Assembly (NCBI RefSeq): GCF_030719295.1
Contig: NZ_CP120997.1
Span: 2,046,001 to 2,110,000, forward strand
DNA: 64,000 nucleotides
DNA from: Streptomyces sp. Mut1
GTDB lineage: Bacteria > Actinomycetota > Actinomycetes > Streptomycetales > Streptomycetaceae
Direction of reading: 5' to 3'
Part shown: one piece after another, positions 15,013 through 22,960 of the stretch
Layout: each line of letters opens with the position of its first letter
Numbering within the stretch: position 1 is the first letter of the stretch
Translations under genes and position numbers: made by a program
Notes under the pieces: model-generated
Database searches by the model: none
What the model saw: only the letters and a program-made list of their open reading frames with translations
What the model was told of the DNA's origin: nothing

Positions 15013-15957
15013 ATGACGCAGACAAGGGATGACGAGGCAGCGGTGGTCTTCACCGGGGTGGTGAAGACCTTCGGGCGGGCCGGCCGGAGCGTACGGGCCG
15101 CCGACGGGATCGAACTGACGATGAGGCGCGGCGAGACCGTGGCCCTGCTCGGGCGCAACGGCGCGGGCAAGTCCACCGCCATCTCGCTGCTGCTCGGGCT
15201 GGACGAGCCGGACGCCGGGACCGTGCGGGTCCTGGGCCGCTCCCCCGAGCAGGCGGTGCGGGCGGGTCTGGTCGGCGCCATGCTCCAGGACGGGCGCCCG
15301 ATCCCCCGGGTGACCGTGCGTGAGCTGGTCGCCTTCGTCGCCTCCACCTACCCGCACCCGCTGCCGGTCGCCGAGGCGCTGGTCCTGGCCGGGGTCACGG
15401 AGTACGCGGACCGGCGCATCGACAAGCTGTCCGGCGGCCAGATCCAGCGCGTCCGGTTCGCCGTCGCGCTGGCCGGCAATCCCGAGCTGATCGTGCTGGA
15501 CGAGCCGACCGCCGCCCTCGACGTGGAGGGACGGCGCGACTTCTGGGACTCGATGCGGGCCTACGCCCGGCGCGGCAACACCGTGCTCTTCTCCACCCAC
15601 TACCTGGAGGAGGCCGACGAGAACGCCGACCGGATCGTCGTCATCGACCGGGGCCGGATCGTCGCCGACGGCAGCGGCGAGACCATCAAGGGCTCGGCCG
15701 GCCGCAACCAGGTCTCCTTCGACCTCGCGGGCCGCTCCACCGAGGGCCTGGAACTGCTGCCCGGGGTCGCCACCGTCGAGGTGACCGGGGACCGCGCCCT
15801 GCTGCACACCGACGACTCGGACGCCACCGTCATGGAGCTGGCCCGGCTCGGCATGGTCCGCGGCCTCCAGGTCTCGGTGGCCACGCTGGAGACCGCCTTC
15901 CTCGCCCTCACCGCTCCCGGTGGCACCACGCTCAAGAACGAGAAGGAGACCGTCTGA
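15013..15957 (+). CDS. ABC exporter ATP-binding subunit (DrrA/ABC-2 type)
   Basis: 314 residues from ATG at 15013 (MTQTRDDEAAVVFTGV). Walker A GRNGAGKSTA near residue 50, signature LSGGQIQRVRFAVA near 140, Walker B LIVLDEPTAALD, and the switch His in FSTHYLEEAD. The C-terminal 80 residues are typical of drug/lipid ABC-2 ATPases. No clear Shine-Dalgarno lies before this ATG, so the mRNA may be leaderless or nearly so. It overlaps the permease gene by one base (TGATG). Part of a four-gene exporter and sensor operon of the kind that responds to membrane-active compounds. Confidence 0.93.
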   Translation: MTQTRDDEAAVVFTGVVKTFGRAGRSVRAADGIELTMRRGETVALLGRNGAGKSTAISLLLGLDEPDAGTVRVLGRSPEQAVRAGLVGAMLQDGRPIPRVTVRELVAFVASTYPHPLPVAEALVLAGVTEYADRRIDKLSGGQIQRVRFAVALAGNPELIVLDEPTAALDVEGRRDFWDSMRAYARRGNTVLFSTHYLEEADENADRIVVIDRGRIVADGSGETIKGSAGRNQVSFDLAGRSTEGLELLPGVATVEVTGDRALLHTDDSDATVMELARLGMVRGLQVSVATLETAFLALTAPGGTTLKNEKETV

Positions 15958-16679
15958 TGTTCCCCTACATCCTGCTCGAAATCCGCCGGACCCTGCGCGA
16001 CGGCTCCTTCCTCGTCTTCGGCACGGGTATGCCGGTCCTGATGTACCTGATCTTCACCAACATCGGCTCCGGCGACGGCGCCGACGGCTGGCGCACCGCC
16101 TCCATGGTCGGCATGGCCGCGTACGGCGCGCTCGGCTCGGCCATGTCGATCGGTACGGGTGTCGCCTCCGACAAGTCGCTGGGCTGGCTCCAGCAGTTGC
16201 GGGTCACCCCGCTCTCCCCCACGCAGGCGGTGGTGGGCCGTGCCGTCAGCGGCTCGGTGACCGTACTGCCGGTGATCCTCACCGTGCTGCTGGCCGGCGC
16301 GCTGGTCAACGGAGTGCGGATGGCGGGCTGGCAGTGGGCCGTGCTGGTGCTGGTGCTGTGGGCCGGCGCGCTGCCCTTCACCCTCCTCGGCCTGGGCAAC
16401 GGCTACCGCCTGACCCCGCAGGGCACGGGTGTCGTCAACGTCGCCTGCCTGATGGGCTTCGGGGTCGTCGGCGGGCTGTGGTTCCCGCTGGAGCTGCTGC
16501 CCGGGTGGCTGGGCTCGGTCGGCCGGTTCACCCCCGCCAACCGGTTCGCCGACCTGGGCTGGGCGACCACCGACGGACACGCGCCGGGCGCGACGACGCT
16601 GGGTGTACTCGCCGTGTGGCTGCTGCTGTTCGGCGTGTACGCCCGGATCTCGTACCGTCGGTCCGCCAGGACCGTGTGA
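15957..16679 (+). CDS. ABC-2 type permease
   Basis: 240 residues with about six membrane segments (FGTGMPVLMYLIF, SMVGMAAYGALGSAMSIGTG, TVLPVILTVLLAGALVNGV, WAVLVLVLWAGALPFTLLGLG, VVNVACLMGFGVVGGLWFPL, TLGVLAVWLLLFGVY). The FPLELLPGWLGSVGRFTPANRF block is the ABC-2 signature before the last helix. It partners the preceding ATPase as a probable homodimeric transmembrane channel. Its stop overlaps a GTG (GTGA) that is an alternative start of the kinase. Confidence 0.92.
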   Translation: MFPYILLEIRRTLRDGSFLVFGTGMPVLMYLIFTNIGSGDGADGWRTASMVGMAAYGALGSAMSIGTGVASDKSLGWLQQLRVTPLSPTQAVVGRAVSGSVTVLPVILTVLLAGALVNGVRMAGWQWAVLVLVLWAGALPFTLLGLGNGYRLTPQGTGVVNVACLMGFGVVGGLWFPLELLPGWLGSVGRFTPANRFADLGWATTDGHAPGATTLGVLAVWLLLFGVYARISYRRSARTV

Positions 16680-16690
16680 CGGGAGCGAAC

Positions 16691-17926
16691 ATGCCGCGCG
16701 ACGCAACACCATCACGCAAGGAGCGGCGCCGGCTGCGCAGGGAGGGCCGCCGCCCCGGCCCTCCCGGCCCGTACGCTCTGATGCCCTGGCTGCTGATGGG
16801 GCTCGGCGCCTTCTCCAACCTCTTCCAGGGCGAGACCCCCAGCCCGTGGATCGGCGGCGCCGGCCTCCTCGCCTTCAACTCCCTGTACATCTCGGTGGTG
16901 TTCCGCGGCTTCGTCAAGAAGAAGCGGGAGAGCCCGGTGACGTACGTGCTGCTGGGCGCGCTGGCCGCGGTCACCTTCGCCCTGGCCATCGGCTACGGCG
17001 GCAGCTGGCTGCTGTTCTTCCCGCTGCTGTCGCTGGCCTGCGGTACGGTCCTGCGCAGCCGCCGGCTGGTGCTCGGGCTGCTCGGCCTCGCGATCACCGC
17101 GTGCTGGATCGCCATCTGGCGCGGGGACAGCGCGTCGACCCCGTGGACGCTGGGGTACGGGACGTTCATCTCCGGGGCGGTGACGGCGGCGATCCTCACC
17201 CTGTCGGAGACGGTGATGGAACTGCGCGACACCCGGCAGGAGCTGGCCCGCACCGCCGTCGAGCGGGAGCGGCTGCGGTTCTCCCGCGATCTGCACGACC
17301 TGCTGGGCCACACGCTCTCCGTCATCGTCGTGAAGTCGGAGGCCGCGCGCAGGCTCGCCCCGCGCGACATGGACGCGGCGCTGTCCCAGGTCGCCGACAT
17401 CGAGTCCGTCGGGCGCCAGGCGCTCACCGAGATCCGCGAGGCGGTGACCGGCTACCGCGAGGGCAGCCTCGCCACCGAGCTGGACCGGGCCAGGTCCGCG
17501 CTGACCGCCGCCGGGATCGAACCGGTCGTCCGGCGCTCGGGACCCCCGCTCGCTCCGCAGACCGAGGCGCTGCTGGGCTGGGTGGTGCGGGAGGCCGTCA
17601 CCAACGTCGTACGCCACTCCACCGCCGCCCGCTGTGTGTTCGAGCTCGGCGGCGGCGGGGAACGGGTCCGGCTGACCGTCACCGACGACGGCCGGGGCAG
17701 GCCCGACGGCCCCGCGCCGACCCCGGGCATCGGCGGCACCGGCCTGAAGGGGCTGACCGAGCGGCTCGCCGCGGCCGGCGGCTCCCTGGTGGCCGGCCCG
17801 GGACCGGACGGCGGCTTCGTGGTCACCGCCGAACTCCCGGTGGACGCGGGCGACGGGGCGGACGGCGACGCCGCGGAGCCGGATGTGAGGGGTGGCGCGG
17901 ACAACTCGCCTACCCTGGGCCGGTGA
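16691..17926 (+). CDS. sensor histidine kinase, NarL/DesK class
   Basis: 411 residues. N-terminal membrane domain with about five segments (residues about 35-165). Then a dimerisation helix with the phosphorylated His in FSRDLHDLLGHTLSVIVV (HisKA_3 type, about residue 203), and the HATPase domain with NVVRHS, VTDDGRGRPDG and GTGLKGLTERLAAAGG. Start: ATG at 16691 has CGGGAGC six bases upstream; GTG at 16676 overlaps the permease stop and would add five residues. It overlaps the response regulator by four bases (GTGA). Signal unknown; it probably senses membrane stress or the ABC substrate. Confidence 0.93.
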   Translation: MPRDATPSRKERRRLRREGRRPGPPGPYALMPWLLMGLGAFSNLFQGETPSPWIGGAGLLAFNSLYISVVFRGFVKKKRESPVTYVLLGALAAVTFALAIGYGGSWLLFFPLLSLACGTVLRSRRLVLGLLGLAITACWIAIWRGDSASTPWTLGYGTFISGAVTAAILTLSETVMELRDTRQELARTAVERERLRFSRDLHDLLGHTLSVIVVKSEAARRLAPRDMDAALSQVADIESVGRQALTEIREAVTGYREGSLATELDRARSALTAAGIEPVVRRSGPPLAPQTEALLGWVVREAVTNVVRHSTAARCVFELGGGGERVRLTVTDDGRGRPDGPAPTPGIGGTGLKGLTERLAAAGGSLVAGPGPDGGFVVTAELPVDAGDGADGDAAEPDVRGGADNSPTLGR

Positions 17927-18564
17927 ACGAGATGCCACAGGAGCACCCGCCGGCCCCGTCCGTACGCGTACTGCTCGCCGAGGACCAGGGGATGATGCGC
18001 GGCGCGCTCGCCCTGCTGCTCGGTCTGGAGCCGGACATGGAAGTGGTCGCCCAGGTCGGCGCGGGCGACGAGATCGTGGCCGCCGCGCGGGCGTCGCGGC
18101 CCGATGTGGCGCTGCTCGACATCGAACTCCCGGGCCGCAGCGGGCTGGACGCGGCGGCCGATCTGCGCGAGGAGGTGCCGGACTGCCGGGTGCTGATCCT
18201 CACCACCTTCGGCAGGCCCGGCTATCTGCGCCGCGCGATGGAGGCCGGGGCGGCGGGTTTCCTGGTGAAGGACGGCCCGGTCGAGGACCTGGCCGAGGCG
18301 ATCCGCCGGGTGCTGGCCGGGGAGACGGTGGTCGATCCGGCGCTGGCCGCGGCCGCGCTGAGTTCCGGGCCGAGCCCGCTGACCGCGCGCGAGCGTGACG
18401 CGCTGGTCGCGTCGGTGGACGGGGCGACCGTCGCCGACATCGCGGCCAAGCTGCATCTCTCCGAGTCGACGGTCCGCAACTACCTCTCGTCGGCGATCGG
18501 CAAGACCGGCACCCGCAACCGGATGGAAGCGGTCCGCGCGGCCCGGCAGCAGGGCTGGCTCTGA
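17923..18564 (+). CDS. LuxR/NarL-family response regulator
   Basis: 213 residues, GTG start coupled to the kinase stop. Receiver domain: VLLAEDQGMM acidic pair, phospho-acceptor Asp in VALLDIELPG (about residue 65), Thr in ILTTFGRP, Lys in GFLVKDGP. C-terminal LuxR-type HTH: SPLTARERDALVAS then ATVADIAAKLHLSESTVRN (about 150-200). The expected target is the promoter of its own operon. Confidence 0.94.
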   Translation: MNEMPQEHPPAPSVRVLLAEDQGMMRGALALLLGLEPDMEVVAQVGAGDEIVAAARASRPDVALLDIELPGRSGLDAAADLREEVPDCRVLILTTFGRPGYLRRAMEAGAAGFLVKDGPVEDLAEAIRRVLAGETVVDPALAAAALSSGPSPLTARERDALVASVDGATVADIAAKLHLSESTVRNYLSSAIGKTGTRNRMEAVRAARQQGWL

Positions 18565-18614
18565 CCGCCACCGCTTCGTCCGTACCGTCACCACCCAGGG
18601 GCCCGGCCACATCG

Positions 18615-20057
18615 ATGACTTCCCGCACCACCGCGCTCCGGCGCGCCTTTCCGCTCTGGCCGATACCGGCGCTCTGGACCCTGGGCCTCGGGCTCTGGGG
18701 GCTCTCGCGGCAGGACAGCGTCTGGCGGGACGAGGCCGCCACCTGGCAGGTGGCCCTGCGGTCCGCCGCCGGCATACGGGGCCTGCTGAGCCATGTCGAC
18801 GCGGTGCACGGGGTCTACTACCTGCTGATGCACGGGCTGTTCGACTGGTTCGGGGCGACGACCACGACCCTGCGGCTGCCGTCCGTGCTGGCCATGGCGG
18901 TGGCGGCGGCCTGTGTGACGGCGATCGGCGGGCGGCTGGCCGGGCCGTGGGCGGGTCTGGGCGGCGGGATGGTGCTCGGTCTCCTTCCCGCCGTGCAGTT
19001 CTACCTCCAGGAGGGCCGCCCGTACGCCCTGGTCGCGGCGGCGGCCGGGATCTCGACGCTGCTCCTGGTGGCCCTGCTCCAGGGGCGCGGCGGATGGGGG
19101 CGCTGGGCGGCGTACGCGGGCGCGGTCCTGGCCGGTGCGCTGCTGAACTGGTTCTCGCTGCTGATCCTGCCCGCGCATCTGGCGACGCTGGCGTGGAGCG
19201 GGGCCGGGCGCGGGGTGTGGGCGCGGTGGGCGGTGGCCTCGGCCGCCGCGGTGGCCGGTGCGCTGCCGCTGATCCTGTTCACGGCGGGCCAGGCCGAGCA
19301 GGTGTCCTGGATACCGCCGCTGACCTGGCACATGCTGATCGGCCCCGCCGTGCTGCTGGCGATCGGCGGGCTCGGCGCGCTGGCGGACCGGCCGGGGGCG
19401 GGGCGGCTCTCCCTGGCCTCGGTCGGGCTGCCCCTGCTGGCGGTCCCCCAGCTGGGCCTGGTCGCGCTCTCGCTGGTCAAGCCGCTGTTCCTGGACCGGT
19501 ACGTGCTGTTCAGCCTGCTGGGCCTGGCGCTGCTGACGGGCGCCGGGCTCGCGGCGGCGGTGCGGGCGGCGGCGCCCCGGTTCCCCGCGGCGTCGAGGTG
19601 GCTGGTCCCGGTACTGCTGGCCGCGACGGTGGCGGCGCTCCTTCCGCAGTCCCTGGCCAAGCGGTCCCCGGAGAGCCGGGTGGACGATGTGCTGGCGACC
19701 ACGGCGGACATACGGCGGCTGAAGGAGCCGGGGGCGGCGGTGGTGTTCCTGCCGAGCGCCCGGCGGGACACGATGCTGGTCTCCCCCGGCGCGTTCACCG
19801 GCCTGCGGGACATAGCGCTGGCCCGGGGCCCGCATGAGTCCGGGACGCTGAACGGGGTGGAGGCGGAGCCGGCCCGGATACGGGACGCGATGCTGGCGCA
19901 GCCGCGGATACTGCTGGTGACGGACACGCCGGAGGCGGCCCGGCCGGAAGCGGAACAGCGGGAGAAGGTGAAGGCCGCCGTGCTGAGGGACCACTTCACC
20001 GTGGTCGCGGACGCCCGGGTGCGCGGCCGGCGGGTGACGCTGTACGAGCGGAAGTGA
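18615..20057 (+). CDS. polytopic membrane glycosyltransferase (GT39/ArnT-like)
   Basis: 480 residues with about ten to eleven membrane helices. The first luminal loop carries the acidic DSVWRDEAATW motif (residues about 34-44), the expected catalytic Asp/Glu region of GT-C enzymes using polyprenyl-phosphate sugars. LQEGRPYALVAAAAG and FLDRYVLFSLLG are family landmarks. A soluble C-terminal domain of about 130 residues (from RVDDVLATTADIRRL) follows. Acceptor unknown: likely a cell-envelope glycan or secreted protein. It stands alone between the RR gene and a convergent MFS gene. Confidence 0.88.
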   Translation: MTSRTTALRRAFPLWPIPALWTLGLGLWGLSRQDSVWRDEAATWQVALRSAAGIRGLLSHVDAVHGVYYLLMHGLFDWFGATTTTLRLPSVLAMAVAAACVTAIGGRLAGPWAGLGGGMVLGLLPAVQFYLQEGRPYALVAAAAGISTLLLVALLQGRGGWGRWAAYAGAVLAGALLNWFSLLILPAHLATLAWSGAGRGVWARWAVASAAAVAGALPLILFTAGQAEQVSWIPPLTWHMLIGPAVLLAIGGLGALADRPGAGRLSLASVGLPLLAVPQLGLVALSLVKPLFLDRYVLFSLLGLALLTGAGLAAAVRAAAPRFPAASRWLVPVLLAATVAALLPQSLAKRSPESRVDDVLATTADIRRLKEPGAAVVFLPSARRDTMLVSPGAFTGLRDIALARGPHESGTLNGVEAEPARIRDAMLAQPRILLVTDTPEAARPEAEQREKVKAAVLRDHFTVVADARVRGRRVTLYERK

Positions 20058-20135
20058 CGGGGCGGGCACGGCAGTGACAGGGCGAACACGACGGTGACCC
20101 GGGGGGCCTCGCGCGCCGGGCGTCCGGGGGGCCTC

Positions 20136-20231
20136 GCACGCCCGGCCTCGTACGGACCCCGCGCGCCCGGCGTCGTACGGGCCCCGCGCCCGGCCTCGTA
20201 CGGGCTCCGCGCCCGGCCTCGTACGGGCTCA
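20136..20231. repeat. four-copy 23-25-bp tandem repeat at MFS gene stop codon
   Basis: Units of the form GCGCCCGGCCTCGTACGGGCTCC at 20136-20160, 20161-20185, 20186-20208 and 20209-20231; the last two differ by one base. The TGA of the minus-strand MFS gene (20229-20231) is the end of the last unit. Weaker relatives of the unit extend left to about 20105. The array fills the convergent gap after the glycosyltransferase. Confidence 0.92.
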
Positions 20232-21665
20232 GACCTTGATGACGGTCGGCCGGTGGCGCGGGAGCCAGAGGGCCATCACGAGGAGCCCGGCGAGCAGGAC
20301 CCCGGCCGCCGTGCGGAAGGCCAGTGCGTAGCCGGCGGTCAGCTCGACCGGGTCCGCCCCGTCGTGCGTGCGGGCGGCGGCGACCGTGGAGAGCACGGCG
20401 AGGCCGAGGGCGCCGCCCATGGTGCGGGAGGTGTTGACGAGTCCGGAGACGAGGCCGGCCTCGCCGGGGGCCGCGCCGGAGGTGGCGAGGGAGGCGAGCG
20501 GGGTGGAGGCGAGCCCGGCGCCCGCCATCATGAGCACCCCGGGCAGACAGACGGCGGTGAGGTAGGAGCCGTGGACGGTCATCGTGGACTGCCAACCGAA
20601 GCCGGTCGCGGCGACGGCGGCGCCGATGAGCGCGAGGTTCTTCGCGCCGACGCGGGCCATCAGCCGGGGCGCGGCCTTGGAGCCGAGCACCACGGCGAAG
20701 GAGGAGGGCATCAGGGCGAGTCCGGCCTCCAGCGCGCTGTAGCCCAGCACGTTCTGCGCGTACACCGTCATGAAGTACCACATGGAGAACGTGGCCGAGC
20801 CGATGACGACCATGGCGACGTTCGCGGAGGCCACCGGCCGCGCCGCGAGGACCCGCAGCGGCATCAGGGGCTTCGCCGTGCGGGTCTCCACCAGGGCGAA
20901 CAGGGCGAGCAGCGCGGGGCCGCCGAGCAGGGGTACGAGGGTCGGCGCGGCGGTCCAGCCGGACTCCTCGGTCTGCACGATGCCGTACGCCAGGGAGGCC
21001 AGGCCGGCCGTGACGAGGACGGCGCCGAGGAGGTCGATACGGCTGCGGCCGCCCGTGCGGCCCTCGGCGAGCCAGAGCGCGGCGCCGATCAGGACGAGCA
21101 CCCCGATGGGCACGTTGATCAGGAGGACCCAGCGCCAGGACAGGGTGTCGGTGAGCACCCCGCCGACCAGCCCGCCCGCCGCGCCGCCGCCCGCGCCGAC
21201 CGCCATCCAGGTGCCGATGGCCTTGGTCCGCGCGGGGCCCTCGGGGACGGCCGCGGTGAGCAGGGTGAGGGTGGCGGGGGCGAGGACGGCCGCGCCGAGC
21301 CCCTGTGCGGCGCGGGCGGCGAGCAGTTGCCAGCCCTCCTGGGCGAGGCCGCCGGCCAGCGAGGCGGCGGTGAACAGGCCGAGGCCGACGAGGAACATCC
21401 GCTTGCGGCCGTAGAGGTCGGCGGCCCGCCCGCCCAGCAGCATGAACCCGGCGAACGCGATCGAGTACGCGTTGAGCACCCATTGCAGCCCGGCGGCGCT
21501 GAGCCCCAGGTCGGTGCGCATGGACGGGAGCGCGACGTTGACGACGGACACGTCGAGCACCACCAGGAACTGCCCCACACAGGCGGCGAGGACCACCGCC
21601 CAGGTGCGGGCCTTGATCCGGTCGGTGGGCGGTGCGGGCGTGGAGACGTCAACCATGGGTGTCAT
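20229..21665 (-). CDS. DHA2-family MFS exporter (EmrB/QacA type)
   Basis: 478 residues with about 14 membrane segments. Start ATG at 21665 (MTPMVDVSTPAPPT); an ATG at 21656 is the alternative. DHA2 landmarks: LVVLDVSVVNVALPSMRTDL in TM1 with the conserved Asp, GGRAADLYGRKRMFLVG (motif A), LAARAAQGLGAAVLAPATL (motif B), and WRWVLLINVPIG (motif C region). Predicted proton-driven export of drugs or lipophilic compounds. It is downstream of the thiolase gene on the same strand with an 80-base gap, so it may be read through from the lipid operon. An apparent 1166-residue extension of this frame upstream is antisense to the neighbouring operon and is not coding. Confidence 0.94.
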   Translation of the reverse strand: MTPMVDVSTPAPPTDRIKARTWAVVLAACVGQFLVVLDVSVVNVALPSMRTDLGLSAAGLQWVLNAYSIAFAGFMLLGGRAADLYGRKRMFLVGLGLFTAASLAGGLAQEGWQLLAARAAQGLGAAVLAPATLTLLTAAVPEGPARTKAIGTWMAVGAGGGAAGGLVGGVLTDTLSWRWVLLINVPIGVLVLIGAALWLAEGRTGGRSRIDLLGAVLVTAGLASLAYGIVQTEESGWTAAPTLVPLLGGPALLALFALVETRTAKPLMPLRVLAARPVASANVAMVVIGSATFSMWYFMTVYAQNVLGYSALEAGLALMPSSFAVVLGSKAAPRLMARVGAKNLALIGAAVAATGFGWQSTMTVHGSYLTAVCLPGVLMMAGAGLASTPLASLATSGAAPGEAGLVSGLVNTSRTMGGALGLAVLSTVAAARTHDGADPVELTAGYALAFRTAAGVLLAGLLVMALWLPRHRPTVIKV

Positions 21666-21745
21666 ACTCGCAGCCGCCGTGCGCCCCGTACATCGGTTTC
21701 CGGTCCGGTCGGCCTCGGTCCAGCGGCGTAGGACCCGGGCTTTCC

Positions 21746-22945
21746 TCAACGGCGCAGCAGGGTCACCACCGCGGCGCCGCCGAGGCCGATGTTGTGGGCG
21801 AGCGCGGTGCGGGCGCCGGGTACCTGGCGGGCCCCGGCCTCGCCCCTGAGCTGCCAGGTCAGTTCGGCGGCCTGGGCGATTCCGGTGGCGCCGAGCGGGT
21901 GGCCCTTGGAGATCAGGCCGCCGGACGGGTTGACCACCCAGCGCCCGCCGTGGGTGGTGGCGCCGGATTCGGCGAGCGGCCCGGACTCGCCCTCGCCGCA
22001 CAGCCCGAGCGCCTCGTAGGTGAGGAGTTCGTTGATGGAGAAACAGTCGTGCAGCTCGATGACGTCGAGGTCGTCGGGGCCGGTGCCGGACGCCTCGTAC
22101 ACCTGCCGGGCCGCCTCCCGGGACATGGGCAGGCCGACCGCGTCGACGCAGGTCCCGGAGGCGAAGGAGGCCTCGGTGTCGGTGGTCATGGCCTGGGCGG
22201 CGATCTCGACGGCCCGCGCGCCGAGGTCGTGCCGCTCCACGAAGCGCTCGGACACGACGACGGCGGCGGCCGCCCCGTCGGAGGTCGGGGAGCACTGGAG
22301 CCGGGTGAGCGGGAGGTGGACGGGCTTGGCGGCGAGGACCTCGTCGACGGTGTACGGGGCCTGGAACTGGGCGTACGGGTTGCCGGCGGAGTGGCGGTGG
22401 TTCTTGGCGGCGACGGCGGCGAGCTGCGCCTCGGTCGTGCCGTAGCGCTCCATGTGCTCGCGGGCGGCGTTGCCGAATATCTGGGCGGTGGGCGGGGTCA
22501 TCTCGAAGCCGTGGGCGGCGGCCATGACCGCGTAGTGGCGGGCGACCGGGGACGTCTTGAAATCGCCCGCACCGCCGTCCGCCCCGCCGCCGCCGAGCGA
22601 GCCGCGCGCCATCTTCTCGAAGCCGAGCGCGAGGACGCAGTCGCTCGCGCCGCCCTCCACGAACTGCCGGGCCATCATGAGGGCGGTGGAGCCGGTGGCG
22701 CAGTTGTTGTTGACGTTGTAGACGGGCACCCCGGTCAGCCCGAGTTCGTAGACGGCGCGCTGTCCGGCGGTGGACGCCTGGAAGCAGTAGCCGGTGACGG
22801 CCTGCTGGATGTCGCGGTACGCGAGCGAGGCATCGGCGAGGGCGGCGGTGCCGGCCTCCTTCGCCATGTCCCAGTACTGCCAGTCGCGGGTCTCGGGCTT
22901 CTCGAACCTCGTCATCCCGACGCCGACGATGTAGGACCTCATCAT
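21746..22945 (-). CDS. SCP2/Ltp1-type thiolase (lipid-transfer protein, acetyl-CoA acetyltransferase family)
   Basis: 399 residues from ATG at 22945; GTG at 22951 and ATG at 22942 are also possible, with AAGGGA upstream. The N-terminal thiolase half has the nucleophile Cys in YNVNNNCATGSTALM (about residue 87). The C-terminal half has VIELHDCFSINELL and NPSGGLISKGHPLGATG with catalytic His residues. Motifs YAQFQ, LQCSPTSDGAAAA and GRWVVNPSGG match mycobacterial Ltp1 (SCP-x thiolases), which cleave 3-oxoacyl-CoA or branched side-chain CoA esters. It follows the double acyl-CoA dehydrogenase by 15 bases, so both form one operon with a KstR-type box at its head. Confidence 0.94.
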   Translation of the reverse strand: MMRSYIVGVGMTRFEKPETRDWQYWDMAKEAGTAALADASLAYRDIQQAVTGYCFQASTAGQRAVYELGLTGVPVYNVNNNCATGSTALMMARQFVEGGASDCVLALGFEKMARGSLGGGGADGGAGDFKTSPVARHYAVMAAAHGFEMTPPTAQIFGNAAREHMERYGTTEAQLAAVAAKNHRHSAGNPYAQFQAPYTVDEVLAAKPVHLPLTRLQCSPTSDGAAAAVVVSERFVERHDLGARAVEIAAQAMTTDTEASFASGTCVDAVGLPMSREAARQVYEASGTGPDDLDVIELHDCFSINELLTYEALGLCGEGESGPLAESGATTHGGRWVVNPSGGLISKGHPLGATGIAQAAELTWQLRGEAGARQVPGARTALAHNIGLGGAAVVTLLRR

Positions 22946-22960
22946 GATCACGGTTTCCCT

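Noticed and set aside
20094-20231. Possible attachment site from repeated 23-25-bp units
   Set aside because: No tRNA, integrase or mobile-element genes nearby; tandem rather than flanking arrangement.
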